Source: Curtobacterium citreum
GTDB taxonomy: Bacteria > Actinomycetota > Actinomycetes > Actinomycetales > Microbacteriaceae
Assembly (NCBI RefSeq): GCF_006715175.1
Contig: NZ_VFMQ01000001.1
Coordinates: 1,488,001 to 1,552,000, forward strand
Direction of reading: 5' to 3'
DNA: 64,000 nt
Position 1 is the stretch's first letter, and the number at the start of each line of letters is the position of its first letter. The notes below the pieces were generated by a model. That model did no database searches, was not told the origin of the DNA, and worked only from the letters and a program-made list of their open reading frames with translations. The position numbers were made by a program, and so were the translations under genes. Shown here one piece after another: positions 57,176 to 64,000 of the stretch.

Positions 57176-58033
57176 ATGCTCGACCCCGTCCTGCTGCGCA
57201 CCTTCCTGGCCGTCGCCGAGTCCGGCAGCTTCACGCTCGCCGGGCAGCGTCTCGGGATCAGCCAGCCGACGGTCTCCCAGCACGTCCGCCGCCTCGAGAC
57301 CGCGGTCGCCCGCACCCTCGTCGCCCGGGACACCCGCGGCGTCGCGCTCACCGACAACGGGGACGCGATGGCGGGGTTCGCGCGGACGATCCTCGCCGCG
57401 CACGCCACCGCCGACGCGTACTTCTCCGGCGCCGCCACCCGCGGACGGCTCCGCTTCGGCGCAGCGGACGACCTCGCGATCACGCAGCTGCCGAGGATCC
57501 TGCGGGACTTCCGACGCCTGCACCCTCAGGTGAACCTCGAGCTCACGGTGAACCAGTCCGCACCGCTCCTGCGCCGCGTGCACGCCGGACAGCTCGACCT
57601 GGTCTTCATCAAGCAGACCGCGGGGGAGTCCGCCGAGGGCACCCGCGTCGCGACGGACCAGATGGTGTGGATGGCGCAGGACGGCATCGCCCTCGAACCC
57701 GGCGAGCCGGTGCCGCTCATCGCGTACCAGGCGCCGAGCATCAGCCGGCAGATGGCGATCGACGCGCTCGAGGCCGCCGGCCGCACCTGGCGGATCACCT
57801 GCAACACGCGGGACGTCAACGGGGTCCTCGCGGCGGTGCGGGCCGGGATCGGCGTCGCGGTCTTCCCGCACTCGCTCATCCCCGCGGACCTCGTGAAGGT
57901 GTCGCAGCGCCTGTCGCTGCCGGACCTGCCGGCCGTCGACTACGTCCTGATCGCCAACCCGACGGTGCAGCGCGAGCCGATCGACGCCCTGACGAACGCG
58001 ATCACCTCGCGTGGGGTCGTCCGGGCGGTCTGA
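57176..58033 (+). CDS. LysR-family transcriptional regulator
   Basis: A 285-residue LysR regulator: winged helix (LLRTFLAVAESGSFTLAGQRLGISQPTVSQHVRRLE, split about 5-40) and effector domain (GRLRFGAADDLAITQLPRIL onward). An AAGGAGGGA SD precedes the ATG by eight bases. It is divergent from an MFS exporter gene, so control of export is a reasonable guess. It converges with the next gene with only 10 bases between. Confidence 0.9.
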   Translation: MLDPVLLRTFLAVAESGSFTLAGQRLGISQPTVSQHVRRLETAVARTLVARDTRGVALTDNGDAMAGFARTILAAHATADAYFSGAATRGRLRFGAADDLAITQLPRILRDFRRLHPQVNLELTVNQSAPLLRRVHAGQLDLVFIKQTAGESAEGTRVATDQMVWMAQDGIALEPGEPVPLIAYQAPSISRQMAIDALEAAGRTWRITCNTRDVNGVLAAVRAGIGVAVFPHSLIPADLVKVSQRLSLPDLPAVDYVLIANPTVQREPIDALTNAITSRGVVRAV

Positions 58034-58043
58034 CCCGGCGCCC

Positions 58044-59198
58044 CTACGGGGCGAGCGTCGTCGTCGCGCCCGTGCCGGTCAGGTCCGGCAGCGTCACGCC
58101 GGCGAGCGGCAGGAGTGCGGTCGCGACCGCCCACAGGAGCACGAGGGTCCCGACGCCGCCGAGCACGGCTCCGAGGAGTGCGAGCGGCCGCTGCCACGTC
58201 GCCGTCCGGTCCCGCAGGACGGTCGCCGAGAGCAGCAGCGCCACGACCCCGAGCGCGAGTCCGGTCGCGTGCACGGTCGTCGGTGCGGTGAACCACCAGG
58301 CCGCCAACGCGAGCGTCGCGATCCCGGTCAGGGCACCGAGCGCCGCTCCCGGGGTTGCGCCGACGGCGGGCCGGCGGTCGGTCCGTGTGGGCGCCGCTCC
58401 GGCCTGGAGGCGCGGCGCCCGTCCGCCACGTCCCCTCGCGGTCGTCGCCTGGTCGGGTCGCGGCAGTTCCTGGGTCCGGTGGCCCGCGTCGGTGGTGGAC
58501 ACGTTCGACGGGGCCGGGGCGGAGGCGGCGGGCGCGGCAGCGTCGGCCGGCGTCGATGCCGGTGCGGCGGGCGTGATGATCGCGTCGAACGCCCGGGTCG
58601 CCGCGTCGGGCTGCGGCGGGGCGGCAGCAGGCAGCGGTGCCTGCTGTCGGGCGAAGCGCGCGGGGGTCCGGTACCCGATCGGCCCGGAGGGCTCCGGCTC
58701 CGTCCCCTCGACGACGACGTGCTCGAGCCCGGGGACCGAGAAGCGCGGCTGCCCGACCTCGGGGACGGCGGGCTGCACCGGCGCCGGCGGAGCTGGGAGC
58801 GCGGCGGCGACGGTCGGCGCCGGGGTCGACGAGGGGGCGACGGCGGTCGGGGACACCGGGACCGCGTCGGTGGTCGGGACCTGCACGGCGGGCGAGGTCG
58901 GTGCCGGTGGCAGGAGGTCCTGCTGCGGCGGGAAGTCGGGGACGACGACGTCCTCCGGTGACGGGAGCTGCGCGCCGGAGTCGGGCTCTGCGCTCGCGAC
59001 CGCGGCGGGCGGGAGCTCCGCGGCGGCTGCCGTGCTGGCGACCCGCTCGGACAGGTGCGACGCGACGACGGGGGCGGGGTGTGCCTCCAGGCCGGGGTCC
59101 GCGACCACGCTCGTGACCGCAGCGTGCGGCGGCGCGGTGACCCAGGCGGGTACCGGTCGGCGGGGCCGGTCCCGGTCCGGCATGCGGTGCGACGCCAC
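58044..59198 (-). CDS. Pro/Ala-rich protein with C-terminal membrane domain
   Basis: A 384-residue protein. The first 270 residues are low-complexity, rich in Pro, Ala, Thr and Val. The C-terminal 110 residues form about four membrane segments (ALGALTGIATLALAAWWF; GLALGVVALLLSATVL; PLALLGAVLGGVGTLVLLWAVATALLP). The start is GTG with a GAGGGAG SD. Two CTGGAGGCRC copies fall in the disordered part, one sense (59081-59090, read as GLEAH) and one antisense (58404-58413). The family is not recognised; a cytoplasmic Pro-rich region may bind other proteins. Confidence 0.7.
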   Translation of the reverse strand: MASHRMPDRDRPRRPVPAWVTAPPHAAVTSVVADPGLEAHPAPVVASHLSERVASTAAAAELPPAAVASAEPDSGAQLPSPEDVVVPDFPPQQDLLPPAPTSPAVQVPTTDAVPVSPTAVAPSSTPAPTVAAALPAPPAPVQPAVPEVGQPRFSVPGLEHVVVEGTEPEPSGPIGYRTPARFARQQAPLPAAAPPQPDAATRAFDAIITPAAPASTPADAAAPAASAPAPSNVSTTDAGHRTQELPRPDQATTARGRGGRAPRLQAGAAPTRTDRRPAVGATPGAALGALTGIATLALAAWWFTAPTTVHATGLALGVVALLLSATVLRDRTATWQRPLALLGAVLGGVGTLVLLWAVATALLPLAGVTLPDLTGTGATTTLAP

Positions 59199-59255
59199 TG
59201 GTGCTCCCTCGTCCGTACTGATCCATCGTCAGTTCTATCCGTCCGCATGGACCTC

Positions 59256-59291
59256 GGCGCAGCCCCAGTTCCGGGGACGCGGGGCTGCGCC
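59256..59291 (-). terminator. Terminator hairpin after NADP-binding gene
   Basis: GGCGCAGCCCC and GGGGCTGCGCC, a perfect 11-bp stem, ten bases past the stop codon. Confidence 0.65.
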
Positions 59292-59300
59292 GGGCGGGGG

Positions 59301-59948
59301 TCACATGTCGCGGTAGCGCTTCGCCTCGGCGAGCTTGCCGTGCAGCTCGTCGGCCGTGTACCGCGTGACGTACCCGGGGGTGTCCCGCTGGATGCGCCAG
59401 CCCTCGGCGAGCGGTCCGGCGTCGACGACGTCGAAGCCGAACGAGTCGATGAGCTCCGACACGACGGCCTTGGCGTCCTGGTCGTCACCGGCGACGACCA
59501 GGGCGCGGCGGTCCGGGGTGCCGGCGGGCTGGGCCTCGTCGGTGAGGGCCGTCGCGGCGATGTGGTTGAAGGCCTTCACGACGCGGGCGCCGGGCAGGTG
59601 GTCCTGCAGGAGCTCGGCGGTCGTGGTGGTCTCGTCGTCGAGGGCCGCGATGTGGCCGTCGCGCTGCGGGTAGTAGTTGTTCGTGTCGATGACGACCTTG
59701 CCGACGAGGGGTTCGACGGGGATGGTCTCGATCGCGGCGAGCGGGGTGGTCACGACGACGACGTCGCCGGCGGCCGCCGCCTCGTCACGGGTCGCCGCAC
59801 GGGCGCCGTCGCCGAGTTCCGCGACGAGGTCCTGCAGCGTCTCCGGTCCGCGCGAGTTCGCGATCACGACCTGGTGGCCGTGCTGCACCGCGAGACGTGC
59901 GAGCTGGGATCCGATGTTGCCTGCTCCGATGATGCCGATGGTGGTCAT
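59301..59948 (-). CDS. NADPH-dependent F420 reductase-like protein
   Basis: A 215-residue Rossmann-fold protein. TIGIIGAGNIGSQLARLAVQHGH (about residues 3-25, GxGxxG) and VVIANSRGPETL (NADP 2'-phosphate pocket) match the F420-dependent NADP reductase / ProC-like group; VIDTNNYYPQRDG and VKAFNHI follow. Whether F420 is used cannot be told from this sequence. ATG 59948 is used instead of a longer start with an Ala/Arg-rich extension. Confidence 0.8.
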   Translation of the reverse strand: MTTIGIIGAGNIGSQLARLAVQHGHQVVIANSRGPETLQDLVAELGDGARAATRDEAAAAGDVVVVTTPLAAIETIPVEPLVGKVVIDTNNYYPQRDGHIAALDDETTTTAELLQDHLPGARVVKAFNHIAATALTDEAQPAGTPDRRALVVAGDDQDAKAVVSELIDSFGFDVVDAGPLAEGWRIQRDTPGYVTRYTADELHGKLAEAKRYRDM

Positions 59949-60000
59949 GCGACCTGCAACACCGCGTGCGGCGGCGCATTCCCGCACGGTGCACGGCCCG

Positions 60001-60083
60001 TCCCGGCCGGGTGGGGCGGCGAGTCCCGGTCGGGTGGGACGCCGAGTCCCGGCCGGGTGGGACGGCGAGTCTCGGCCGGGTGC
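60001..60083 (+). repeat. 23-bp tandem repeat, 3 units plus partial
   Basis: Units TCCCGGYCGGGTGGGRC then SCCGAG-like repeat at 60001, 60024 and 60047, and break down in a fourth from 60070. They lie in the divergent gap directly before the GNAT gene and end a dozen bases from its start. Confidence 0.8.
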
Positions 60084-60094
60084 ATGATGGCCGC

Positions 60095-60391
60095 ATGGCC
60101 CACGAGTTCCGCGACGAAGCCGACCGCGACCGCTACGCGATGTACGTCGACGGCGAGCTCGTCAGCGTGCTCGACCGCCGCGCGACCGACGACGCCGTGT
60201 CGTTCCCGCACACCTACACGGTGCCGAAGCACCGCGGCCACGGGTACGCGGCGCAGCTCGTCGAGCACGCCGTCGCGGACGTCGAGGCCACCACCACGAA
60301 GCGCATCGTCCCGATGTGCTGGTTCGTCGCGAAGTGGTTCGACGAGCACCCCGAGAAGGCCGACCTGCTCAGCCGCGGCGCCGCGGACTGA
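60095..60391 (+). CDS. GNAT-like N-acetyltransferase (YidJ/Gcn5-like)
   Basis: A 98-residue compact GNAT-fold protein. VDGELVSVLDRR (about 12-23) and TVPKHRGHGYAAQLVEHAV (acetyl-CoA loop, RGHGYA, about 42-60) followed by CWFVAKWFDEHPE are the family signature. The small size fits the Gcn5-related PF14542-type group, whose substrates are unknown. ATG 60095 lies six bases after CATGAT. Confidence 0.85.
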   Translation: MAHEFRDEADRDRYAMYVDGELVSVLDRRATDDAVSFPHTYTVPKHRGHGYAAQLVEHAVADVEATTTKRIVPMCWFVAKWFDEHPEKADLLSRGAAD

Positions 60392-60412
60392 CTCCACCAC
60401 GCGGAGGCGACG

Positions 60413-60874
60413 ATGCCGACGATCACCCCCTTCCTCTGGTACGACGACCAGGCAGAGCCCGCGGCGCGGCACTACACGAGCCTGTTCGGGGACAGCCGCG
60501 TCGACAGCGTCGCGCGGATGCCCGACGGGTCCGCACTGGTCGTCGAGTTCACGCTCCTCGGACAGCCGTACCGCGCGATGAACGGCGGACCCGGCCACCC
60601 GCACACCGACGCGGTGTCGTTCCAGGTCGACGTCGACACGCAGGACGAACTCGACCGCGTCTGGGACGCGCTGCTCGCCGACGGCGGCGAGCCGGTCGCG
60701 TGCGGCTGGCTCCGGGACCGCTGGGGCCTGTCGTGGCAGGTGACCCCGTCCATGATGGGCGAGCTCATGACCGGCAGCGGCGACCCCGAGGCGAACGCCC
60801 GGGTCTTCGCGGCCATGCAGCAGATGGTCAAGCTCGACATCCCCGCACTCCGGGCCGCGGCGGCGGGTCACTGA
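60413..60874 (+). CDS. VOC-family (PhnB-like) protein
   Basis: A 153-residue PhnB/3-demethylubiquinone methyltransferase-like VOC-fold protein. ITPFLWYDDQAEPAARHYTSLF (split, about 4-25), EFTLLGQPYRAMNGGP, DAVSFQVDVDTQDELDRVW and GLSWQVTP are the conserved parts. The names used for the family are misleading; most members have no known activity. It lies 21 bases after the GNAT gene and may be co-transcribed. Confidence 0.88.
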   Translation: MPTITPFLWYDDQAEPAARHYTSLFGDSRVDSVARMPDGSALVVEFTLLGQPYRAMNGGPGHPHTDAVSFQVDVDTQDELDRVWDALLADGGEPVACGWLRDRWGLSWQVTPSMMGELMTGSGDPEANARVFAAMQQMVKLDIPALRAAAAGH

Positions 60875-60961
60875 GGGTTCCGCGCACGTACCCGCCGGTA
60901 TGGTGGCGGGACCGATCGGCGCCGACGGACGGCGCACCCCCGCGAGAGGCTGGAGACCGAG

Positions 60962-61477
60962 ATGAGCAGCCCGAGCTCCGACGTCCGGGACGGAGACCTC
61001 CGCGACGGAGCCGTCCGGAACAGCGACGTCCGGAACAGCGACATCGGCCGCGCCTACACGGAACTCTCCCGGATCACCCGACGCGCGAGCATCCGCGCCC
61101 GCGGTGACGACGAGGCACTGAGCGTCGTCGACCAGTCCCTCGTCGACTTCGTCGTGCAGCACCCCGGCTGCATGGCCATCGACATCGCCCGGTACCTGCG
61201 GCTCAACCGCTCGACGATCTCGCGGCAGCTGTCCGGGCTGCTCGCCGCCGGGCTCGTCCGCACGACCGACGGTGGTTCGGGAAACGCCAAGCCGCTCGAG
61301 GCCACCGACGCCGGACGTGCCGCACTCGACCGGTCGGTCCGGATGCACCGCAGCGCCCTCGAGGAACGTCTCGCCGAGTGGTCCGACGACGACGTCGCCC
61401 TGCTCGCCGGGCTGCTCGAGCGGCTCGGCGCCGCGGACGAGGCCGGCCTGCCGATGCCCGGTCGCACGGCCTCGTGA
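60962..61477 (+). CDS. MarR-family transcriptional regulator
   Basis: A 171-residue MarR regulator with winged-helix core (LRLNRSTISRQLSGLLAAGLV, about 80-100). The first 30 residues contain short tandem repeats (DVRDGDLRDGAVRNSDVRNSD), coded by a tandem DNA repeat, and are probably disordered. GAGAGGC and GGAGACCGAG upstream may act as SD. TATGGT at 60899-60904 is a likely -10. Its stop overlaps the GTG of the next gene by four bases. Confidence 0.85.
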   Translation: MSSPSSDVRDGDLRDGAVRNSDVRNSDIGRAYTELSRITRRASIRARGDDEALSVVDQSLVDFVVQHPGCMAIDIARYLRLNRSTISRQLSGLLAAGLVRTTDGGSGNAKPLEATDAGRAALDRSVRMHRSALEERLAEWSDDDVALLAGLLERLGAADEAGLPMPGRTAS

Positions 61478-61977
61478 CGACGTCGTTCGTCCTGCTGTCC
61501 GACACGCACCTGCCGAAGCGCGCGAAGGACCTGCCCGCCGGGCTCTGGGCGGACATCGACGCCGCGGACCTCGTGGTGCACGCGGGGGACTGGGTCGACC
61601 TGGCCACCGTCGACGCCGTGCAGGCACGCTCCCGGCGCTTCGCGGGCGTCCGCGGCAACAACGACGGTCCCGAGTTCGACGACCGGCTGCCCCTCGTCGC
61701 GCACCTGCTGGTCGAGGACCTGCGCTGGGCGGTCGTGCACGAGACCGGGGCCGCGACGGGGCGGGAACGCCGGGCGGACCGGGACCACCCGGACACCGAC
61801 GTGCTCGTGTTCGGGCACTCGCACATCCCGTGGGACACCGTCGCCCCGTCGGGCATGCGGCTGCTCAACCCGGGATCGCCGACGGACCGCCGCCGCCAGC
61901 CCGACCACACGTGGATGCGCGGCGAGGTGTCCGGGAGCGACCTGACCGTCGAGCTGGTCCGTCTGCCCCCGCGCTGA
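61474..61977 (+). CDS. YfcE-like metallophosphoesterase
   Basis: A 167-residue calcineurin-like phosphoesterase: LLSDTHLPKRA (first metal motif, about residues 7-17), VVHAGDWVD (second), VRGNNDGPE (third), then VVHETG and VFGHSHIPW (fourth). The compact size fits the YfcE/MJ0936 subgroup. It is coupled to the MarR gene by a GTGA overlap. Substrate unknown. Confidence 0.9.
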   Translation: MTTSFVLLSDTHLPKRAKDLPAGLWADIDAADLVVHAGDWVDLATVDAVQARSRRFAGVRGNNDGPEFDDRLPLVAHLLVEDLRWAVVHETGAATGRERRADRDHPDTDVLVFGHSHIPWDTVAPSGMRLLNPGSPTDRRRQPDHTWMRGEVSGSDLTVELVRLPPR

Positions 61978-62039
61978 CCCCCGGCATGCGGACCCGGGCG
62001 CGCTGACCCCGGGCCCGCCCCGGGGCACGCGCCGCCCCG

Positions 62040-63479
62040 TCAGTCCGTCGGCATCCGGAAGAACGCCAGCTCCCAGGCCGTCGACGTCCGGAACGCCGCC
62101 GTCATCCGCCCGCGTTCCTCGGCGCTCGCCGCGGCCGCGTGCCGCTCGACCCAGTCCGTCGCCGCCGCCGAGGCCGCCGCGAACCCCGGGTCGCCGTAGG
62201 CTCCGAGCCAATCGCCGAACGGGTGTCCCTCTGGTGCCCGGCCGAGCCACGTCCCGACCCAGGCGTAGACCCGGAAGCACGGCAGCACCGCCGCCGCCAG
62301 GACCGCCGCCGAGCCGGTGTCCGCCGCCCGCTGCAGGTGCGCGAGGTACCCGGCGCACTCCGGGTGCACGGGGTCGTCCGCCCGGGAGCCCGCGAGCCGG
62401 CGGTGGTGCAGGTCCCGCGCCTCGTCCGCACACCCCTGCGCGGCACCCGCCCAGAACGCGGCTTCGTCCGACGACGGCGTCGCCGCCGAAGCCAGGGCCG
62501 ACAGGTGCCCCTGGTACGCCCGCAGGTAGTGCACGTCCTGCGCCAGGTACCCCGCGAAGACCTCCGTCGACAGCGTCCCGTCCCGCAGCCCCACCAGGAA
62601 CGGCGTCGCGAGGATCTCCTCGAGCACGCCGGCGACGTCCGTCCACCACCGGTCCGTCCACCGCACCGGGGGCAGGAGGGCCCGCACGGCGGCACCGTGG
62701 TCGACCGGTCCGTTCCCGCTCCCCACGCGCAGGTCGTCCGCCCCGGCCAGTGCGGCACCGAGCCACGCCTTCGCCTCACCGACCGCGAGCTCCCAGTCGC
62801 CCGTCCGCACCACGAGCGTCGCGATCGCGCTCGACAGCGAGCACCCCGTGCCGTGCGTGTTCGTCGTCGCGACCCGCGGCGCCGAGAACGTCCGCCGCGC
62901 GCCCGAGGGCTCCACGAGCTCGTCGTCCGCCGTGCCCCCGTCGTCGTGGCCGCCCTTGGCCAGGACCCGCACGTCCCACGTCCGTGCGACGAGCAGGGCC
63001 GGATCCTCGACGTCCGGTGCGCCCGCTGCCAGCTCCGCCAGCACCGCGAGCTCCGCCCGGTTCGGCGTCACCAGGTCGGCGAGCCCGAGGAGCTCCCGGA
63101 CCGCCTCGACCGCGTCCGCGTCGAGCAGCCGGTCGCCGCTCGTCGCCACCATCACCGGGTCGACCACGACGACCGGCGGCCGGTGCGCCCGGAGCCACGC
63201 CGTGACCTCGCGGACGACCGCCGCGGTGCCGAGCATGCCCGTCTTCACCGCGTCCACCGTCACGTCGTCGGACACCGCGTCGAGCTGCTCCCGCAGGAAC
63301 GCCGGCTCCGGCACGTGCACCGACCGCACGCCGTGCGTGTTCTGCGCGACGAGCGCCGTCACGACCGCCATGCCGTACCCGTCGTGCGCCGCGATCGCCT
63401 TGACGTCCGCCTGCACGCCGGCCCCGCCCGTCGGGTCCGTCCCCGCGATGCTCAGCACGCGGGGCACACCCCCGGTCAC
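62040..63479 (-). CDS. Fused ThiD-TenA thiamine biosynthesis/salvage enzyme
   Basis: A 479-residue fusion. The N-terminal part (about 1-260) is the hydroxymethylpyrimidine (phosphate) kinase ThiD: SIAGTDPTGGAGVQADVKAI near residue 10, VVVDPVMVATSG, and GTGCSLSSAIA at the kinase active site. The C-terminal part (about 290-479) is TenA/aminopyrimidine aminohydrolase-like, with YLAQDVHYLRAYQ, EECAGY-like PECAGYLAHL, and the C-terminal helix with the Glu region. It starts with GTG, overlapping the thiE stop by four bases. The order thiE then thiD-tenA is a normal thiamine operon. Confidence 0.92.
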   Translation of the reverse strand: MTGGVPRVLSIAGTDPTGGAGVQADVKAIAAHDGYGMAVVTALVAQNTHGVRSVHVPEPAFLREQLDAVSDDVTVDAVKTGMLGTAAVVREVTAWLRAHRPPVVVVDPVMVATSGDRLLDADAVEAVRELLGLADLVTPNRAELAVLAELAAGAPDVEDPALLVARTWDVRVLAKGGHDDGGTADDELVEPSGARRTFSAPRVATTNTHGTGCSLSSAIATLVVRTGDWELAVGEAKAWLGAALAGADDLRVGSGNGPVDHGAAVRALLPPVRWTDRWWTDVAGVLEEILATPFLVGLRDGTLSTEVFAGYLAQDVHYLRAYQGHLSALASAATPSSDEAAFWAGAAQGCADEARDLHHRRLAGSRADDPVHPECAGYLAHLQRAADTGSAAVLAAAVLPCFRVYAWVGTWLGRAPEGHPFGDWLGAYGDPGFAAASAAATDWVERHAAAASAEERGRMTAAFRTSTAWELAFFRMPTD

Positions 63480-64000
63480 GCGTCCGCCCCGTGGTCCGGT
63501 GCGCCGGCCTGGAGGCACGCCCCACCCCCGCCGTCGTCCGTCCGGTCCGCCCGGTGGCCGGGCCCGGCGGCGTCCCAGGCCGCGACGAGCGCGACGGCGG
63601 ACGCGCCCGGGTCGGCCGCCGCGCAGATGCCCGACACCACCGCGACGCCGGCGGCGCCGGCGACCCGGAGCGGCGCGACGTCGTCCAGCCCGACCCCGCC
63701 GATCGCCACGCACGGCAGGTCCGTGGCGGCGGCGATCCGCGCGAACCCGTCGTGCCCGAGCGCCGGCGGGTGGTCCGGCTTCGTCGTCGTCGGGTGCACC
63801 ACGCCGACCCCGAGCAGGTCCACCGTCCCGCGGGGGAGCCGCTCGACGGCCGCCAGGTGCTCCGGCGTGTTCGCGGTCAGCCCGACATGGGCGTCCGCGC
63901 CGAGCAGGGCACGCGCCGCCGTCACCGGGACGTCCGACCGGCCGAGGTGCACCCCGGCGACGGCGTGCCCGGCGTGCCGCGCCGCCAGGGCCACGTCGAG
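63476..64000 (-). CDS. thiE: Thiamine phosphate synthase, 5' end cut by window edge
   Basis: At least 174 residues of ThiE, which joins HMP-PP and thiazole phosphate. The frame is open to the window end. Present are GVHLGRSDVPVTAAR, GLTANTPEHL, LGVGVVHPTTTKPD and IGGVGLDDVAPLRVAGAAGVAVVSGI, the conserved core of the second half. The last 25 residues form a Gly/Asp-rich tail not needed by the family, and this tail is where an antisense CTGGAGGCRC copy (63509-63518) lies. The N-terminus and any TPP riboswitch would be beyond the edge. Confidence 0.9.
   Translation of the reverse strand, partial: LDVALAARHAGHAVAGVHLGRSDVPVTAARALLGADAHVGLTANTPEHLAAVERLPRGTVDLLGVGVVHPTTTKPDHPPALGHDGFARIAAATDLPCVAIGGVGLDDVAPLRVAGAAGVAVVSGICAAADPGASAVALVAAWDAAGPGHRADRTDDGGGGACLQAGAPDHGADA

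Noticed and set aside
60001..60083. CRISPR-like array
   Set aside because: Units are directly adjacent with no spacers, so this is a tandem repeat. No cas gene is present.
1..64000. tRNA or rRNA genes
   Set aside because: Looked for cloverleaf-like arms and conserved rRNA stretches by eye; none found. A covariance scan would be decisive.

Overview
The window is high-GC actinobacterial DNA. GC content, dense short operons with 1-4 base overlaps, frequent GTG starts, LAXTG-type surface proteins, a TM0106-type RecB nuclease-helicase and a split LigD system all fit Microbacteriaceae, possibly Curtobacterium. The genus is inference; there is no rRNA here. No tRNA, CRISPR array or prophage was recognised. 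Many genes start 6-8 bases after a -10-like hexamer with no Shine-Dalgarno (SD) sequence, suggesting widespread leaderless transcription.

1-14 kb: a gene cut by the left edge, then a NrtR-like regulator divergent from an ADP-ribosylglycohydrolase with two matching palindromic operators between them. Next come a thioredoxin/DUF4395 pair, a membrane protein overlapping a solo Vsr endonuclease, small membrane proteins, DUF1653, a 1173-residue TM0106-type nuclease-helicase, SseB-like and GPP34 proteins, a short-chain dehydrogenase, an exported HNH nuclease and an aldo/keto reductase.

14-33 kb: a SWIM/SNF2 helicase, an LCP cell-wall ligase, an M-box riboswitch with a short leader ORF ahead of an NRAMP-related transporter, a BLUF blue-light sensor, two APC permeases (one coupled to a 31-residue membrane peptide), small membrane and hypothetical proteins, and an intact IS481-family element with a GCTAGT target duplication. 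Then a uracil-DNA-glycosylase-like protein, a GT4 glycosyltransferase and a DUF429 protein.

33-49 kb: a G5-domain secreted protein; separate LigD polymerase and ligase genes flanking a 47-residue ORF under a DtxR/IdeR-like operator; an MBL hydrolase; an azoreductase; two LAXTG surface proteins with hairpin terminators; a LysR regulator divergent from a PutA proline oxidase; a zinc-ribbon microprotein overlapping the first of two duplicated VOC proteins; a thioesterase; and a TetR regulator divergent from an acyl-CoA dehydrogenase.

49-64 kb: an S9 peptidase, a patatin lipase, a quinone oxidoreductase, an HxlR regulator divergent from an NAD(P)-binding protein, a palindrome-rich intergenic region, an MFS exporter divergent from a LysR regulator, a Pro/Ala-rich membrane protein, an F420/NADP-type reductase, GNAT and VOC proteins, a MarR regulator coupled to a phosphoesterase, and thiD-tenA plus a partial thiE at the right edge.

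Scattered through the window, in and between genes, is a short element with core CTGGAGGCRC. It is read in all three frames where it falls inside genes, so it looks conserved as DNA. REP-like palindromes and short tandem repeats add a second layer of unexplained repeat structure.
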